A stretch of DNA of 10,215 bases, taken from positions 1 through 10,215 of the forward strand of contig CALGSR010000033.1 in the NCBI GenBank assembly GCA_937902115.1. Reading direction: 5' to 3'. Under the pieces are notes generated by a model. That model worked only from the letters and a program-made list of their open reading frames with translations, had not been told where the DNA came from and did not search any database. The DNA is from an uncultured Bacillus sp. Lineage in GTDB: Bacteria; Bacillota; Bacilli; Bacillales; Cytobacillaceae. Every line of letters starts with the position of its first letter. Position 1 is the first letter of the stretch. The translations under genes were made by a program, and so were the position numbers. Positions 1 through 6,896 of the stretch are shown one piece after another.

Positions 1-67
1 AATGTGGTATTCTTAATCGACGTTCATTAATAATAAAACTTACGTTGACGTTTTTTCTGCTTTGTTT
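1..67 (-). other. Leader of a minus-strand stable-RNA (probably rRNA) operon, leading out of the window
   Basis: Read on the minus strand, the sequence after boxA continues as AAACTAAACAAAG and then AACGTCAACG. I recognise this run from Bacillus rRNA leaders and 16S-23S spacers. No 16S sequence is inside the window, so the mature gene would start left of base 1. With two promoters upstream, a leader fits better than an internal spacer. A tRNA cluster leader cannot be excluded. The short open frame at 45-239 on the plus strand is a by-product of this region. Confidence 0.6.
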
Positions 68-82
68 AGTTTTCAAAGAACA
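68..82 (-). promoter_or_regulatory. boxA antitermination site of rRNA leader
   Basis: The minus strand reads TGTTCTTTGAAAACT. This is the Bacillus rRNA boxA, bound as RNA by the NusB-NusE (S10) antitermination complex. It lies about 36 bases downstream of the -10 box of the proximal promoter, a normal place for leader boxA. Confidence 0.75.
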
Positions 83-117
83 ATCATTCTGCCGAATTAG
101 TATCAGCGACAAAATCA

Positions 118-146
118 ACTCTATCATAATGTTTCGTCGAAGTCAA
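118..146 (-). promoter_or_regulatory. Proximal sigma-A promoter (P2-like) of the stable-RNA operon
   Basis: On the minus strand, TTGACT (146-141) is followed after exactly 17 bases by TAGAGT (123-118). The -35 matches five of six consensus bases and the -10 four of six. It is the second of two promoters in tandem, as in Bacillus rrn operons. Confidence 0.6.
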
Positions 147-199
147 CTATTACGAAATATTTTTTCGAAGAAAACTTATTCGCATCAGCAACATTTATT

Positions 200-228
200 A
201 CTATACTCTCTTGTTCATCAGAAGTCAA
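200..228 (-). promoter_or_regulatory. Distal sigma-A promoter (P1-like) of the stable-RNA operon
   Basis: On the minus strand, TTGACT (228-223), a 17-base spacer and TATAGT (205-200) form a near-consensus promoter. The -35 box lies 82 bp upstream of that of the second promoter. Both -35 boxes share the longer string GTTGACTTC, suggesting duplication or shared constraint. Confidence 0.7.
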
Positions 229-238
229 CTGCTTTTTG

Positions 239-256
239 AATTTTTTTAAAAAAATT
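239..256 (-). promoter_or_regulatory. UP-element-like A/T tract upstream of P1
   Basis: An almost pure T8/A7 tract sits about 11 to 28 bases upstream of the P1 -35 box. That is where the RNA polymerase alpha C-terminal domain binds UP elements of strong rRNA promoters. The assignment rests on composition and position. Confidence 0.45.
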
Positions 257-491
257 ACATTCTTCTATTAGAAGACAAAAGTGTATTTGCTGTTCCTATC
301 TACTCGAAAGGAGCAGGGAAATTGATAATATCATCATTGATAATAGAAATCAAGTATTATTTTCAAAAATGCTGTTGTGCGGCAGCCAATCGCTTTTGCC
401 CTACCCGAGTTTACTTGCCGGCTTCCTAAAATTCAGGTTTAAAATTATTTTAGAAATGCCTAGGGGGCTCGCAAACCCACCCCCTGTTCCA
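257..491. other. Intergenic stretch without a supported gene
   Basis: This region lies between the upstream edge of the stable-RNA promoters and the stop codon of the minus-strand pRiA4b-like gene. It holds a small imperfect hairpin (290-318, CTGTTCCT against AGGAGCAG), two copies of ATTGATAAT near 321-342, and a GC-rich hairpin described separately. The open frame at 369-566 overlaps the antisense of the real gene and has no convincing ribosome binding site, so I do not call it. Confidence 0.5.
462..485 (-). terminator. Possible weak terminator hairpin after the pRiA4b-like gene
   Basis: AGGGGG (462-467) pairs with CCCCCT (480-485) across a 12-base loop, seven bases past the stop codon of the minus-strand gene. 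What follows on the minus strand is A/T-rich but has no clean U-run, so intrinsic termination is uncertain. Confidence 0.35.
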
Positions 492-1619
492 TCACTGCGC
501 TTTAAGCAGCCTGTTTACTTTTTCAACATTAAATTCTCGATCTTTTTGGTTTCCGGCCCATTCTAACATCCATTCATATTCAGAGTGTTCCGGGTTCGCC
601 ATAATCTTAAGGAACTCTTCATAACCTCCTTCTCCGCCTACATCTTCAGGAGGAGAAGTGCCTTCACCGTCCAGACACACAGGATAATTTTTATCAAAAT
701 CAGGCAATATCTTTGCAACATCAATGTAATGCTGCCAATTATCACCGAAATCATAAACATATTTCATTTTCACTGGTACGTATTCAGACAATTGAATATC
801 GCAATCCATTTCCATGGGGATATCACTGCCAAAAGCGAAGGCCTCATCGCTGCAGACCAAATTCATAGTCGGCTTAAAACCATCTTTATGAAAGCCTTTA
901 TGATTGATATTGATATCTGTTCGATTCACATTTTGATCATATATGTAGAATTCATACAGATGGCTCCCCTCCCAACCAAACGCAGTTTGCAAAACTTGAT
1001 GTAAATCCCTGAATGTTCGATTCACCGGCATGACGATTCGCCGCCACACTTGGTGCTTGCCAAGCTCGAGAGTGACTAAGAGTTCTGCTGCTTTACAGCG
1101 AATAATAGAACGGCTGCCGGAAAAGTCCTCAAGGTCCTTATACAATTCTTCGTTTGGATACACATAATGGTTCTTCCCTTGGCCGACTAAGTAACGACTC
1201 GCCCGCATGGAAACAGCACTCTCCACGAGGAAATCACCCGATAGATCATCCTCATGAAATTCGGCCATCTCACAAGATTTATTCAATCTTGCAACTAATG
1301 TCCTGTCTTTCGTTTTTGTAAAAGTAATACTCTTTGCTTCATCTATATAGCGATCAATAATTTCATCCTTTATGCACTCACGTTGGAAAGTTTCGCGTAT
1401 AGCCTGCAAAATAAGTGCACCTAGGTTTTTAAAATCCTTTGCTTTTAGCCCATGCAGGATAATCATGTAGCGACTTTTATCGTTCATGATCACAACCGTT
1501 TTTCTTCGATTAATTGAAATAACATTTGCATGCCAGGAAAAGAGCGGATCTTCCTCCTTCCGCTCTTCAGGCTTCACTTTTAACTCGTCCAATAATTTTT
1601 TCGTACATTGAATTAGCAT
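492..1619 (-). CDS. pRiA4b ORF-3-like (PRiA4_ORF3 domain) protein with an extra N-terminal domain
   Basis: The product is 375 aa. The C-terminal half (about residues 182-365) looks like the PRiA4_ORF3 family (plasmid pRiA4b ORF-3, also called IS1096 passenger-like). It has the pattern VWRRI.MP followed by F.DLH.VLQ.AFGW...HLYEF, and a later YDFGDNW segment with PPED.GG near the end, all typical of that family. The N-terminal half begins MLIQCTKKLLDEL, a start I associate with an uncharacterised domain (DUF6933-like) in other Bacillus proteins. The function of both parts is unknown. The open frame could begin at TTG 1631, but a GGAGGG ribosome binding site lies just inside that frame, four bases before ATG 1619, so I take 1619. 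The gene points away from the GntR-ABC operon, and the gap between them carries repeat copies. No transposase accompanies it here. Confidence 0.8.
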   Translation of the reverse strand: MLIQCTKKLLDELKVKPEERKEEDPLFSWHANVISINRRKTVVIMNDKSRYMIILHGLKAKDFKNLGALILQAIRETFQRECIKDEIIDRYIDEAKSITFTKTKDRTLVARLNKSCEMAEFHEDDLSGDFLVESAVSMRASRYLVGQGKNHYVYPNEELYKDLEDFSGSRSIIRCKAAELLVTLELGKHQVWRRIVMPVNRTFRDLHQVLQTAFGWEGSHLYEFYIYDQNVNRTDININHKGFHKDGFKPTMNLVCSDEAFAFGSDIPMEMDCDIQLSEYVPVKMKYVYDFGDNWQHYIDVAKILPDFDKNYPVCLDGEGTSPPEDVGGEGGYEEFLKIMANPEHSEYEWMLEWAGNQKDREFNVEKVNRLLKAQ

Positions 1620-1721
1620 AGAACCCTCCAATATTTATAATAGGAAGCATTTTCATCACTTATGTAAAATTCTAACACATTTACAGGCTGATTCGAACTC
1701 ATTTACATACAAAGCCCCCCT

Positions 1722-1731
1722 CCTTGTCCCT
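1722..1731. repeat. Half copy of the GGGAC-N17-GTCCC repeat
   Basis: CCTTGTCCCT matches the right arm of the repeat family (CCTTGTCCCA in the full copy 60 bp away) in nine of ten bases. No left arm is visible at the expected distance. Confidence 0.5.
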
Positions 1732-1774
1732 GCCTTTGTACCACGATAAAGAAACACCCCCGAAGCGCGTGGAT

Positions 1775-1803
1775 TGGGACAAGGTACCCGTCCCCTTGTC
1801 CCA
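1775..1803. repeat. REP-like palindrome, single full copy
   Basis: TGGGACAAGG (1775-1784) and CCTTGTCCCA (1794-1803) form a perfect 10-bp stem around a 9-base loop. The core GGGAC-N17-GTCCC spans 1776-1802. It lies in the divergent gap between the pRiA4b-like gene and the GntR operon. No U-run follows on either strand, so it is not an ordinary terminator. Confidence 0.85.
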
Positions 1804-1821
1804 GATGTTCGGGTTTAGGTC

Positions 1822-1850
1822 TTGTCCCTTTCCTCATTTTAGTGTATAGT
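1822..1850 (+). promoter_or_regulatory. Sigma-A promoter of the GntR-ABC operon, -35 box within a repeat half copy
   Basis: TTGTCC (1822-1827), a 17-base spacer and TATAGT (1845-1850) match sigma-A consensus at four and five of six positions. The -35 box is part of a half copy of the local palindromic repeat (1811-1829, containing CTTGTCCC). Transcription should begin near 1857, about 25 bases before the ribosome binding site of the regulator gene. Confidence 0.6.
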
Positions 1851-1870
1851 ACATTACAACAGTAATGCAC
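1849..1870. promoter_or_regulatory. Probable operator for the GntR regulator
   Basis: GTACATTAC (1849-1857) and GTAATGCAC (1862-1870) form a 9-bp inverted repeat with one mismatch, four bases apart. The repeat covers the end of the -10 box and the expected start point. GntR regulators commonly repress their own operons by binding such palindromes, so this is the natural site for the product of the next gene. Binding is inferred from position and symmetry. Confidence 0.6.
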
Positions 1871-1894
1871 ATGTTAGAAAGGAGGGCGAGGGAT

Positions 1895-2272
1895 ATTCTG
1901 AATGCAGATAGTACGAAGCCGATTTATGTGCAGATTGCGGAGTGGATTGAGGCGGAAATTTTAAATGATCATTTACAGGCTGATCAGAAGGTGTATTCGC
2001 AGTATCAATTGGCTGATATGTTTACGATCAACCCCGCTACAGCGGCGAAAGGGATTAATTTGCTGGCGGCGGAAAACATTCTTTTTAAAAAGCGAGGTCT
2101 TGGAATGTTTGTTACAAGTGAGGCGAAGAAGATTATTTTGCATAAAAAGAAAAATCAAACCGTAAAGCACATAGTACAGGAATTAGTTTACGAAGCGAAA
2201 CAGCTCCATATGAGTGACGAAGAGCTATTCCAAATGATTCGAGAGGCACGCCTGGAGGTGGATGAACAATGA
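1895..2272 (+). CDS. GntR-family (YtrA subfamily) transcriptional regulator
   Basis: A short regulator of about 125 aa with an N-terminal winged helix-turn-helix. Features are KPIYVQIAEWIE, then the recognition region with QLADMF and NPATAAKGINLL, and a wing with KRGLGMFV. The C-terminal part is only about 50 residues and helical, as in the YtrA subfamily, whose members usually control a co-transcribed ABC transporter. That is the arrangement here: its stop overlaps the ATPase start. The start is unusual. The frame is open from ATG 1865, but that codon lies inside the operator and has no ribosome binding site. A strong AAAGGAGG (1878-1885) lies nine bases before ATT 1895, which would give an MLNADSTKPIY start. 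ATG 1865 or 1871 remain alternatives, and CTG 1898 is possible. Loss of one G from an original ATGATT would explain this, but that is conjecture. Confidence 0.85.
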   Translation: MLNADSTKPIYVQIAEWIEAEILNDHLQADQKVYSQYQLADMFTINPATAAKGINLLAAENILFKKRGLGMFVTSEAKKIILHKKKNQTVKHIVQELVYEAKQLHMSDEELFQMIREARLEVDEQ

Positions 2273-3180
2273 AAATAGTAGAATGCAGGAACTTAACGAA
2301 AAGATATAATGGAAGAAACATTTTGGACGAGATGTCTTTTTCAATCGAAGAGAATACGATTACCGGTTTAATCGGCCGCAACGGGGTCGGCAAAACAACC
2401 TTGCTGAAAATCATCGCTGGTTTTATTAAAGAATTATCCGGCGAGATGCGCGTTTTTGGTGAAAAACCGTTTAACAGCCTAAACGTATCTGTGAACTCCA
2501 TCTTTGTCGATGATGCCATGAGCATCCCACCGGCCCTGCAGTTAAAAGAGGTATTAGATGCAGCTGGCAAATTTTATCCAAATTGGAACGCCACATTAGC
2601 CACTCGGTTATTTGATTATTTTTCTTTTGAACCGTGGCAATACCATAACCGCCTTTCGAAAGGAAAAACAAGTACCTTCAATGCAATTATCGGACTGGCG
2701 GCAAGATGTCCTTTAACGATTTTTGACGAACCGACAACGGGAATGGATGAGGCGGCACGGCGGGATTTTTACCGCGCACTTTTGAAAGACTATATCGCTC
2801 ATCCTCGCACCATCATTCTTTCCAGCCACCATATTGAAGAAATGGAGGACATTTTGGAAGATATTCTGCTTCTTAAAGGCGGCAAAGCCTACTTGCACCT
2901 GCCGATGACGGAGCTTGTGAAATGGGGCATCGCGATCAAAGGGCCGGCTAATTCCGTCCGGAAACTGATTGAGAATCGTGAAATCGTCCATCAAAAACAA
3001 ATTGGCAGCCATTCGCTCTATGCCGTGATCAAAAATGATTTATCCCTTGATGAGCAGCAGGAAGCCTATCTTTCCGGTCTCGAGCTGACACCTGTTCATA
3101 CAAGTGACCTATTTATTTACTTAACAAACGAAACGATAGGGGGAATTGATGATGTCTTTATCAATAATGAGTCTGACTGA
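2269..3180 (+). CDS. ABC transporter ATP-binding protein (YtrB-like)
   Basis: The product is 303 aa. It has a Walker A GRNGVGKTT (36-44), a signature LSKGKTS (129-135, a variant of LSGGQ), a Walker B ending IFDEP (151-155) and a switch-loop SSHH (185-188). The place usually held by the Q-loop glutamine reads FVDDA (79-83), so the glutamine seems replaced. Residues from about 205 onward form an extra C-terminal region seen in some exporter ATPases. The protein should power the membrane protein encoded next. The ATG overlaps the regulator stop as ATGA, with GGAGGTGG just upstream, so the two are translationally coupled. Lack of a solute-binding protein gene suggests export or membrane-stress defence; the substrate cannot be read from the sequence. 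Confidence 0.92.
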   Translation: MKIVECRNLTKRYNGRNILDEMSFSIEENTITGLIGRNGVGKTTLLKIIAGFIKELSGEMRVFGEKPFNSLNVSVNSIFVDDAMSIPPALQLKEVLDAAGKFYPNWNATLATRLFDYFSFEPWQYHNRLSKGKTSTFNAIIGLAARCPLTIFDEPTTGMDEAARRDFYRALLKDYIAHPRTIILSSHHIEEMEDILEDILLLKGGKAYLHLPMTELVKWGIAIKGPANSVRKLIENREIVHQKQIGSHSLYAVIKNDLSLDEQQEAYLSGLELTPVHTSDLFIYLTNETIGGIDDVFINNESD

Positions 3181-3892
3181 GGTAGTGAAAAAGCAGTTCT
3201 TTTTCAAAATGAAAGCCAATATCGATTCGCTTAGCTCGCTCATCTGGATTCAATTACTGGCGATGTTCTTTTCCTTTAACGCCATTGGCGGGATGGGGTT
3301 CAGCAGTGACGATATCTCTTTCGACGTCAGATACTTTACGACCGACATGGTGATGGTTTTCACTCTTATTTGGAGCTTTATCACTGCAATCACGATTACG
3401 ACAAGACCTTACCGCTATCATGATTTCACCTTTATAACCAATCGTGTCAGCAGCAGTCTCTCCAATATTCTTTTTCTCGCAACAGCCAATCTATTTGGCG
3501 CCATGACGGCGATTCTAGCAAATAATTTGCTCAAAATGGTCTGGATCTTATCAGATGAGCCGCATTTTTACTCGCTGCAGGCAGGATATTGGGAGCATTT
3601 CCTCGGCATCTTAATCGCCTTTCTTTATTTGATGCTGTTTAGCGCCGTTGGTTATTTGGTCGGGACATTGGTGCAAATCAGCAAAGTTTTCATTGTCATC
3701 CTTTCAGCATTGGTCATTGGCAGCCTTTTCGCCAGCGCCCTTTTAGGGATAAGTCCCATTTTTATGCACCTGCATCAATTTTACTTTAAAGAAAGTTCGA
3801 TGCTGTTTTTCCTGCTAAAAATAGTGCTTTCCAGCGCTGTCTTATTTACAGCGTCCATTAGCATTTTGAATCGGTTGGAGGTGAGAAAATGA
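3152..3892 (+). CDS. ABC transporter membrane (permease) protein, YtrC/D-like
   Basis: A hydrophobic protein of about 246 aa with roughly six membrane segments: near residues 25-48, 66-90, 100-125, 145-170, 178-200 and 215-240 by eye. It overlaps the end of the ATPase gene by 29 bases in another frame, which supports coupled translation. AGGGGG (3138-3143) is eight bases before ATG 3152; ATG 3149 is five bases away and cannot be excluded. It resembles small ABC-2-type permeases found next to YtrA-type regulators. I see no extracellular domain. It probably pairs with the preceding ATPase, possibly as a homodimer, since no other classical permease is present. Confidence 0.85.
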   Translation: MSLSIMSLTEVVKKQFFFKMKANIDSLSSLIWIQLLAMFFSFNAIGGMGFSSDDISFDVRYFTTDMVMVFTLIWSFITAITITTRPYRYHDFTFITNRVSSSLSNILFLATANLFGAMTAILANNLLKMVWILSDEPHFYSLQAGYWEHFLGILIAFLYLMLFSAVGYLVGTLVQISKVFIVILSALVIGSLFASALLGISPIFMHLHQFYFKESSMLFFLLKIVLSSAVLFTASISILNRLEVRK

Positions 3893-4572
3893 GTCCCTTT
3901 TCCGTATTAATCATAATATTCCTCATCATTATTGCCATCGGAGGAATTTTGTACTGGCTCAATTCCCGTTTAAAGCATTTTTTTAAAATAAAAATCACGC
4001 ACTGGCTCATCCTGATGTACACCTTTGTTTTGCTAGCGACATCTGTCGCAGCGCCGTTTGTGTCCACGAAAACGGCAGAATTTACTGCACAGGAACCACA
4101 GGAGGAAGCGGAAACAGTGGGCTATGAGCTGACAGAAATGGTAAAAAGCAGACAATTGGAGAAAATCGATGAAAAATATATTTCAGCTGAATATCTTTTC
4201 GAGGGAGTCGAACAGGAAACATTGCAGCTCACATCCAATCTGGAAAACTGGACCCATATTTATGTAGATAAAAAGGAGGTCAATGATGGAAAAATTGAGG
4301 CGGTGATCTATCAACAGCCACTCATTATCGATGGTGCGGATTTCTCCGAGGTGCTGGAGCCTTATGAAATCGAGCTGGAAGGCGATAAACTAACAATTCG
4401 TGCCAAGCAAAAGGCTCTGAATATGGCGGTCATGCACTCGCCCTTCCCAGTCAGACAGTTGACAAATGTAAACATGATGCACCACTCATCAATCGGCGGC
4501 GACCAACTTATCTATTTGAAAATCCCCCGCGACCTAAAACTAAAAACAGATGACAACCTTTACCTAAGATAG
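3889..4572 (+). CDS. Unknown membrane-anchored protein of the GntR-ABC operon
   Basis: The product is 227 aa and I do not recognise its family. Residues 5-24 and about 37-57 are hydrophobic and likely cross the membrane; the remaining 170 residues are polar and probably lie outside the cell. The outer part has alternating hydrophobic and polar segments (for example YEIELEGDKLTIRAKQKAL) that suggest beta strands. Its ATG overlaps the permease stop as ATGA and has a GGAGGTGAG ribosome binding site, so it is the fourth member of the operon. An accessory subunit or extracytoplasmic sensor of the transporter is a reasonable guess from context only. The stop codon is followed six bases later by a tandem repeat array, with no other terminator. 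Confidence 0.75.
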   Translation: MSPFSVLIIIFLIIIAIGGILYWLNSRLKHFFKIKITHWLILMYTFVLLATSVAAPFVSTKTAEFTAQEPQEEAETVGYELTEMVKSRQLEKIDEKYISAEYLFEGVEQETLQLTSNLENWTHIYVDKKEVNDGKIEAVIYQQPLIIDGADFSEVLEPYEIELEGDKLTIRAKQKALNMAVMHSPFPVRQLTNVNMMHHSSIGGDQLIYLKIPRDLKLKTDDNLYLR

Positions 4573-4578
4573 GGACCT

Positions 4579-4709
4579 GGGACGAGGGACCGGGTTCGCT
4601 GTCCCACATTGGGTCCGGGACGAGGGACCGGGTTCACTGTCCCACATCAAGTCCGGGACGAGGGACCGGGTACCGTGTCCCGCATCAGGGTCCAGAGTTC
4701 GGTGTCCCA
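4579..4709. repeat. Tandem array of the REP-like repeat, 38-bp period, three full copies and one truncated
   Basis: Cores GGGAC-N17-GTCCC start at 4579, 4617 and 4655, exactly 38 bp apart. A fourth unit (4693-4709) has lost its left part but keeps TTCGGTGTCCC. The inner string GAGGGACCGGGT is identical in all three full units; the last bases of each unit vary. The array fills the whole 138-bp gap between two convergent genes, starting six bases after one stop codon and ending one base before the other. There are no unique spacers, so it is not a CRISPR array. Confidence 0.9.
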
Positions 4710-4710
4710 G

Positions 4711-6129
4711 TTAGTCCATCAGGTTTTCCCCTGCTATCCCTGGTTTTGTCATTTCGTAGGGGTCGAGGATGGTGTTTAGTTCTTCTTCGGTTAGTACGCC
4801 GTATTTCAGGCATAGTTCACGGACAGATTTTCCTGTTACGTAGGCTTCACGGGCGATGCGCGAAACCGCTTCATAGCCGAGGTGCGGATTGACCGCCGTA
4901 ATGATGCCGACGCTCTTTTCGACGTATTCCTTCATTCGCTCCTCGTTTGCTTTTATGCCTTTGACACAATGATCAGTGAAGGTACGGAAAGCGTTATTCA
5001 TAATACTAATCGATTGCAGCAAGTTGAAAATCAGCACCGGTTCCATCACATTTAGTTCGAGTTGACCGGCTTGGGATGCCAAGGAAATCGTATGATCGTT
5101 GCCAATTACTTGAAAGGCCACTTGATTAATCAGTTCAGGCATGACAGGATTTACTTTTCCAGGCATAATCGATGAACCCGGCTGCCTGCCTGGCAAAACA
5201 ATCTCGCCAAAACCCGCTCGCGGACCAGAGGCCATTAAGCGTAAATCATTCGCTATTTTACACATATTTGTCATGCAAATTTTCAACGTGCTCGACACTG
5301 CCGTATAAACATCCGTATTTTGCGTCGCATCTACAAGATTGTCTGCACCAACAAGCGGCAGGCCGCTAATCTCCGCCAGATGCCGCACAACGGATTTGAT
5401 ATATTCCGGATTGGCATTCAAACCGGTCCCCACGGCGGTGGCACCCATATTCACTTGATACAACTGCTGCCGTGACCGTTTGATCCGCTCGATATCCCTT
5501 TCGATGACACAGCTGTAAGCTTGAAATTCCTGGCCAAGACGGATCGGCACCGCATCTTGCAGGTGAGTTCGTCCCATTTTAATCACCGAATCAAACTCGG
5601 CTGCTTTTTTTAAAAATTCCTTATGCATGTAGCCCATCGTTGTGAGTAGTTTTTCTAAAAGATTTAATGCCGCAATGTGAATCGCCGTCGGGAAGGCATC
5701 GTTTGTTGACTGGGCCATGTTCACATGACTATTCGGACTGACATGCTGGTAGTCCCCTTTTTCATACCCTAGCAGCTCAATGGCACGGTTCGCAATCACC
5801 TCATTGGCATTCATATTGGTCGAGGTCCCTGCTCCCCCTTGAATCGGGTCAACAATAAATTGCTCATGCCATTTACCATCGATGATTTCCTGCGCCGCAG
5901 CTGCAATGGCCCCTCCAATCCCGCTATCGAGCCGCTTCACCTCCATATTTGCCAGTGCAGCAGCCTTTTTTACCACCGCCAAAGCCTGTATTAATTCCTC
6001 ATGAATTCGATAACCGGTAATCGGAAAGTTCTCCACGGCACGCAATGTTTGAATGCCATAATAAGCCTCTGCCGGAACTTCCTTTTCTCCTAAAAAATCT
6101 CGTTCCATTCGCATTTTTTGAATTGACAT
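4711..6129 (-). CDS. aspA: Aspartate ammonia-lyase (aspartase)
   Basis: The enzyme deaminates L-aspartate to fumarate and ammonia in the cytoplasm, feeding the citric acid cycle; in Bacillus the close relative is AnsB. The product of 472 aa has the usual length. It carries the fumarase/aspartase superfamily signature GSSIMPGKVNP (residues 318-328), whose flexible loop holds the catalytic serine, plus TSTNMNANE (102-110) and HVNMAQSTND (135-144). The start DFLGEKE..AE.YYGIQTLRA.ENFPITGY is characteristic of aspartase rather than fumarase. The frame is open to 6186, but the ATG at 6129 has AAGGA eight bases upstream and fits the family length. An in-frame ATG at 6138 directly abuts AGG and is less likely. 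Bacillus ansB usually follows ansA (asparaginase); here it stands alone. Repeat copies touch both ends of the transcription unit. Confidence 0.95.
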   Translation of the reverse strand: MSIQKMRMERDFLGEKEVPAEAYYGIQTLRAVENFPITGYRIHEELIQALAVVKKAAALANMEVKRLDSGIGGAIAAAAQEIIDGKWHEQFIVDPIQGGAGTSTNMNANEVIANRAIELLGYEKGDYQHVSPNSHVNMAQSTNDAFPTAIHIAALNLLEKLLTTMGYMHKEFLKKAAEFDSVIKMGRTHLQDAVPIRLGQEFQAYSCVIERDIERIKRSRQQLYQVNMGATAVGTGLNANPEYIKSVVRHLAEISGLPLVGADNLVDATQNTDVYTAVSSTLKICMTNMCKIANDLRLMASGPRAGFGEIVLPGRQPGSSIMPGKVNPVMPELINQVAFQVIGNDHTISLASQAGQLELNVMEPVLIFNLLQSISIMNNAFRTFTDHCVKGIKANEERMKEYVEKSVGIITAVNPHLGYEAVSRIAREAYVTGKSVRELCLKYGVLTEEELNTILDPYEMTKPGIAGENLMD

Positions 6130-6174
6130 CCGTCTCATCCTTAACCTATAAAGTATTTTAATTATTCCTAGTTT

Positions 6175-6180
6175 ATTATA
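6175..6180 (-). promoter_or_regulatory. Candidate -10 box of the aspartase gene
   Basis: The minus strand has a perfect TATAAT here, 45 bases upstream of the aspartase ATG. The matching -35 position falls in the left arm of the repeat hairpin (about 6198-6203) and reads TGTCCC, a poor match. Either the promoter needs an activator or the repeat has replaced the original -35 region. Confidence 0.45.
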
Positions 6181-6195
6181 TACCAATTAAGTACC

Positions 6196-6224
6196 TGGGA
6201 CAGGGGGACGGGTCCCTTGTCCCA
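6196..6224. repeat. REP-like palindrome, single full copy in a divergent promoter region
   Basis: TGGGACAGGG and CCCTTGTCCCA pair over 10 to 11 positions, with one G-T wobble. The core spans 6197-6223 with the usual 17 inner bases. It sits between the divergent aspartase and NAD(P)-binding genes, 50 bp before the latter. Confidence 0.85.
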
Positions 6225-6273
6225 CCTCAATATGGTAAAATAAGGGGTATATTCGCAAAAGGAGAATCGTGTC

Positions 6274-6894
6274 ATGAATATTTTAATTATAGGTGCAACA
6301 GGAAGGGTTGAAAGTCAAATCGTTACTCATGCTCTTCATGAGAGACATCATGTTACTGCATGCGTTCGCACTCCAGGAAAAATTCAACTCAATCATGAAA
6401 ACCTAACGATTATTCAAGGAAATGTATTAAATAAAGAGGATATCGTACGTGCCATGCATGGAATGGATGCCGTCATCAGTGCACTAAATACGGATGGGAC
6501 AACTACGCTGACAGAAAGCATGCCGCTGATTATCGAGGCTATGGAAAACGAAGGGATACAACGAATCGTAACAGTAGGGACGGCAGGGATCCTGCAAAGC
6601 AGAATGACGCCAAATATACTGCGTTATCAGTCAGCGGAATCCAAACGCAAGTCAACCCGGGCAGCAGAAGAACATCATAAAGTTTACAATCTGCTTAAAC
6701 AATCAACACTGGATTGGACAATCGTCTGCCCCACCTATTTGCCGGATGGAGAAAGAACGGGTAACTATCGTGTCGAACGCAATGTTTTACCAGATGGCGG
6801 CGTGGAAATATCCGTAGCGGATACAGCAGAATTTACCTACAGCCAGATAAAAAGCAACGATTATAACAAATCACGTGTGGGTATCGCCTACTAG
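6274..6894 (+). CDS. NAD(P)-binding Rossmann-fold protein (NmrA/SDR-like)
   Basis: The product is 206 aa, cytoplasmic, in the family of short atypical SDR proteins called NAD(P)H-binding or NmrA-like. It begins with a beta strand and the nucleotide loop GATGRVES (residues 7-14). The usual third glycine of GATGRVG is replaced by glutamate, which could weaken or alter cofactor binding. Later landmarks are a VISAL segment after the third strand (GMDAVISAL), a VTVGTAG strand in place of the SDR active-site serine region, and DWTIVCPTYL near residue 147, typical of NmrA-like folds. There is no clear YxxxK catalytic pair. AAAGGAG lies before ATG 6274. The next gene follows 20 bases after the stop, so the two are probably co-transcribed. 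Substrate unknown. Confidence 0.85.
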   Translation: MNILIIGATGRVESQIVTHALHERHHVTACVRTPGKIQLNHENLTIIQGNVLNKEDIVRAMHGMDAVISALNTDGTTTLTESMPLIIEAMENEGIQRIVTVGTAGILQSRMTPNILRYQSAESKRKSTRAAEEHHKVYNLLKQSTLDWTIVCPTYLPDGERTGNYRVERNVLPDGGVEISVADTAEFTYSQIKSNDYNKSRVGIAY

Positions 6895-6896
6895 CA

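Noticed and set aside
45..239. Small plus-strand gene in the first 240 bases
   Set aside because: It lies antisense to the tandem promoters and boxA, has no ribosome binding site, and its composition follows that region.
321..345. Fur-like box near TTGATAATATCATCA
   Set aside because: The half sites do not fit the inverted 7-1-7 pattern and no iron-related gene is adjacent.
585..1004. Plus-strand open frame inside the pRiA4b-like gene
   Set aside because: It is the shadow of a well-supported minus-strand gene with recognisable domain motifs.
2133..2570. Minus-strand open frame across the GntR-ATPase junction
   Set aside because: It is antisense to the clear Walker A region and to overlapping, coupled genes.
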